Source: Limonium bicolor (lineage: Eukaryota; Streptophyta; Magnoliopsida; Caryophyllales; Plumbaginaceae). From it: a DNA stretch of 64,000 nucleotides. Positions 60,146-64,000 of the stretch are shown piece after piece (the stretch's first letter is position 1; each line of letters starts with the position of its first letter). The DNA is taken from positions 279,805,999 to 279,869,998 of the forward strand of contig CM041776.1 in the NCBI GenBank assembly GCA_023374045.1, in the 5' to 3' direction. The translations under genes and the position numbers were made by a program. The notes below the pieces were generated by a model, which saw only the letters and a program-made list of their open reading frames with translations, had not been told where the DNA came from and made no database searches.

Positions 60146-60419
60146 ACTTTAAAACTTCCGAGGATAAGAAAATAAACCAGTGATCACTTCATCAAGTAAC
60201 CATTCCGGTATTAATCAGACCTTATCCTTCCATTATTATTATTACAATCAAGAGTGATAATTAATTAGAAATCATCATACCCAGCACTACTGACACTTTA
60301 AACTAACAACATCATATCACCAGCTTACTAAAACTGTAACTAATTAAGAAGCCACAAACGACAACCAACACCACACCCCACACAAACACAACACCATACT
60401 ACTCGATCGGCATAAATAA
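60146..60419. other. Peroxidase 3' flank
   Basis: AT-rich 3' flank of the peroxidase gene. It may include the 3' UTR, but no convincing polyadenylation signal was identified. Confidence 0.4.
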
Positions 60420-61797
<1,378 letters not shown>

Positions 61798-61850
61798 AAT
61801 TATCAGTCCAATTACTTACTTGACGATGCTGTAGGCAGGTTCCACCAAGT

Positions 61851-61860
61851 CTATTTATAG
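61851..61860 (-). promoter_or_regulatory. TATA box of the peroxidase gene
   Basis: CTATAAATAG on the minus strand lies 54 bp before the ATG at 61797, which would give a short 5' UTR of about 20-30 nt. Confidence 0.75.
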
Positions 61861-62884
61861 AGGTTTGAGTGGGAATCATCACACACATGAACAAGCAACT
61901 CTTGTTAACCAAATCTTTCCTTGAAAGTATAATAGCTTCGTAGCTATGACCATGTCAAACGGTTCATGGGCTCCTTTTGGGAAAGAGAGGCAGAGGACGG
62001 GACCAGTGTTATGTCATCGTTTCTGACCTTACCTGCTCCTGTCACAATTGTATGATTTTTCTTCCTGCATCACGGTGGTTTGACGATCACTAATTCACAA
62101 CTTCAAATCGAATCCACTGATGCACTACTAATACTTATCAGTCGGTACAAATTAGAGCATAGGATAATGACACAAGATAGAGTAGTTCGCACATACTTAG
62201 CAGTGCAGAAGAGTTTTGGAAGAGTTGTGAGTATGATCACATGGCTTACATAAGATAACAAGTACCTTCCGCAAATGTGAAAAGAAGATAAAACCTTGCC
62301 TCGAGGCTGAGATACCATTGCCGTGTTGACTGATCTGATTGATGATGTAGTAAGCTTACATCGTTGCATTCTTTCTTACCGAATCAGATGTGACCAAAGC
62401 AAACGAAAATAGTAAAAAGAATAAGATCAAATGGTTACTAAATCATCATGAACTTATGGCAAATAAGTCTGCAAACCCACAATATTAGTTTAGGATGTAC
62501 AAATGGTTTGTCCTACTCTCTCCTTGAAAGCAATACTGAAATCAAGTACATAAAACAAATTATACTCATTTTAGGCGCTGTAAATTCCACAGCAGCCGGT
62601 GATGAAGCTTCTCAGTACATATTTGGAGAATCTACTATGTGATAATGATATACAAATCAACTCAGGTGAAATGAGATCTTCATTACTGAGCTTTCTATAG
62701 TTTCTACATGTACAAATATTTACAAGATAGATATTCGTATTTAGAGAAACTACTGTGTGAAAATGATATACATCTGAGCCCTGATGTAATGACATCTGAT
62801 TTTTTTAAAAAAAAAAAAATCTCCCTGCCTGTTTGTGCTTTCATATTCTCGAGTACTTCATGATCATGCCCCAATCAACGATAT
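61861..62884. other. Intergenic region between HflX 3' end and peroxidase promoter
   Basis: It holds the upstream peroxidase promoter and the probable 3' UTR of the HflX gene. No separate gene was seen. A degenerate direct repeat (about 62625-62660 and 62742-62775, CTACT..GTGA..ATGATATACA) lies near the HflX end. Confidence 0.5.
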
Positions 62885-64000
62885 TCAGGCAGAAACACAT
62901 AGCTGTCTCATAGGAGTGAGAATTCTTGCCAGCCGAAGTGGTACATAAGCCTTCACCATTGTCCCGGTCTCCACATACTCCTAAGGGGTAGAAGGAGAGA
63001 AGAACGTCAGGAATCTGAAAGCCATAAGGAGCTACACCATGCAGAATATGACAAATATATTCAATCATAAGAGATACGTCTAACCTATATGAGTCTCTAT
63101 GTAAGTTTTAGTAATTAAGGTTATGCGTACCTTCGGGGACATCCGATAAAAAAAAGTAATTAAGGTTATGCAGACACCACAACAGAGAAACTGTAGGCCT
63201 TCAAACATTTTTATACCATATGTACGTGGTTTGAACACCATTTATGGAAATGGTGCAGTCAAAGCACACAGTTAACTCAAAGAAAACTTCAAGCAAACCT
63301 TCTTTTCCCAAGAAATAAGTAGAGCTTTTATAGAAAATTATGCTTACCGCTCCTTCTACTACTCCAAGGTTGTGAATGCTACTTAAGAGTTCTCCTTGGT
63401 CAAATGGAACCAAAGCCTCTACCCAAACCATAGAGTCCTGTTGGAAAAGAGTACGTGAGACAAATAGTTAAACTATAAGCCATAATAAACTGATCGAATC
63501 CCTAAGAGTGAATGCTTTGAATCATCATGCCCAACTGAAGTAGATCATACCTTCAGCTTATCCTGAACAGCATTCAAGAACTCATCCAATCCATCACCAC
63601 TTAGAGCAGATACACAGACAACATTCCCTTTCTTCTTTGCCCTAGCTTTCACTCTCAATGGATCACTGGCCTTATCAATCTGGAAGAAAGAAGGAAATAT
63701 GTAAACATGATCAATGCACCTACAACTATTTGTACAAAAAGGAACCAAGGAATGAGCACGAGTATACCGAATGTAACCAAATAGTATGATTCGGAATTTC
63801 TCAGAATGTTGGTCCAAAACATAAATAAGTGCACCACAGTTGGTAATGAAGAATTTACAAGCATAACTTAGTAACTCATAATAGTTTGAGGTGAAAACAA
63901 AACAGCACAGTTTTATCAACCACTTCCATGTCTACCTTGTTCCAGACCATCAACATTGGAATTGACGAAACCTCTAGTTCTGAAAGGACCGATTCCACTG
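62885..64000 (-). CDS. HflX-type GTPase, C-terminal exons (partial)
   Basis: Four exons run toward the window edge: 64000-63936 (partial), 63679-63551, 63437-63348 and 62980-62885. The introns are GT-AG. The G4 motif NKID is split by an intron (VWNK then IDKA). The G5 motif SALSG is intact, followed by GLDEFLNAVQDKLK. The family tail has a VWVEALVPFDQGELLSSIH stretch, then GTMVKAYVPLRLARIL and LTPMRQL before the stop at 62885. HflX proteins are ribosome-associated GTPases; the plant nuclear copies are probably organelle-targeted, but the N-terminus is outside the window. The end of the frame has no disruption. Confidence 0.9.

Overview
This 64 kb window looks like a plant nuclear chromosome, most likely a eudicot. 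It carries class III peroxidase and HflX-type GTPase genes with GT-AG introns, plant Ty1/copia, Ty3/gypsy chromovirus and Athila retrotransposons, and CACTA DNA transposons with palindromic subterminal repeats. No rRNA or tRNA gene, CRISPR array or prokaryotic gene was seen. Most short open frames are chance frames in AT-rich or repetitive DNA.

Layout. Positions 1-3150 hold AT-rich DNA with two long-terminal-inverted-repeat elements (about 900-2105 and 2385-3150) that share arms but not cores. Positions 3151-4950 are mostly unrecognised. From about 4950 to 60145 lies one deep stack of transposable elements nested in a decayed CACTA element (A; its left end is not seen). A broken Ty3/gypsy element sits in A (5703-7505 and 39121-39805). 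CACTA element B (7506-39120, GTT target duplication) sits in that gypsy protease region. B carries a truncated Ty1/copia gag-pol (about 7735-8600 and 35956-38690). A chromovirus array of three roughly 5.4-5.6 kb LTRs and two pol-less internal regions (8601-35950, CTACT target duplication, minus strand) sits in the copia integrase region. In a second branch, a diverged solo LTR of the same chromovirus family (39873-58479, GTAAA target duplication, plus strand) interrupts element A, and a 12.9 kb Athila-type element (40442-53385, minus strand) sits inside that LTR.

From 60146 onward is the only normal genic DNA. A complete four-exon class III peroxidase gene (61797 down to 60420, minus strand) has a TATA box, and the 3' end of an HflX-type GTPase gene (64000 down to 62885, minus strand) runs off the window.

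The most unusual structure is inside the chromovirus LTRs: eight periodic, microexon-like modules, each opening after a TGCAG acceptor-like site and most ending at a GTAA donor-like site. They lie antisense to the element and occur in all three array LTRs. Tandem hairpin arrays in the Athila element and a stem that overlaps the chromovirus primer-binding site are also notable. Boundaries come from reading by eye; target duplications, PBS and PPT are direct reads, and family names are inferred from motifs.
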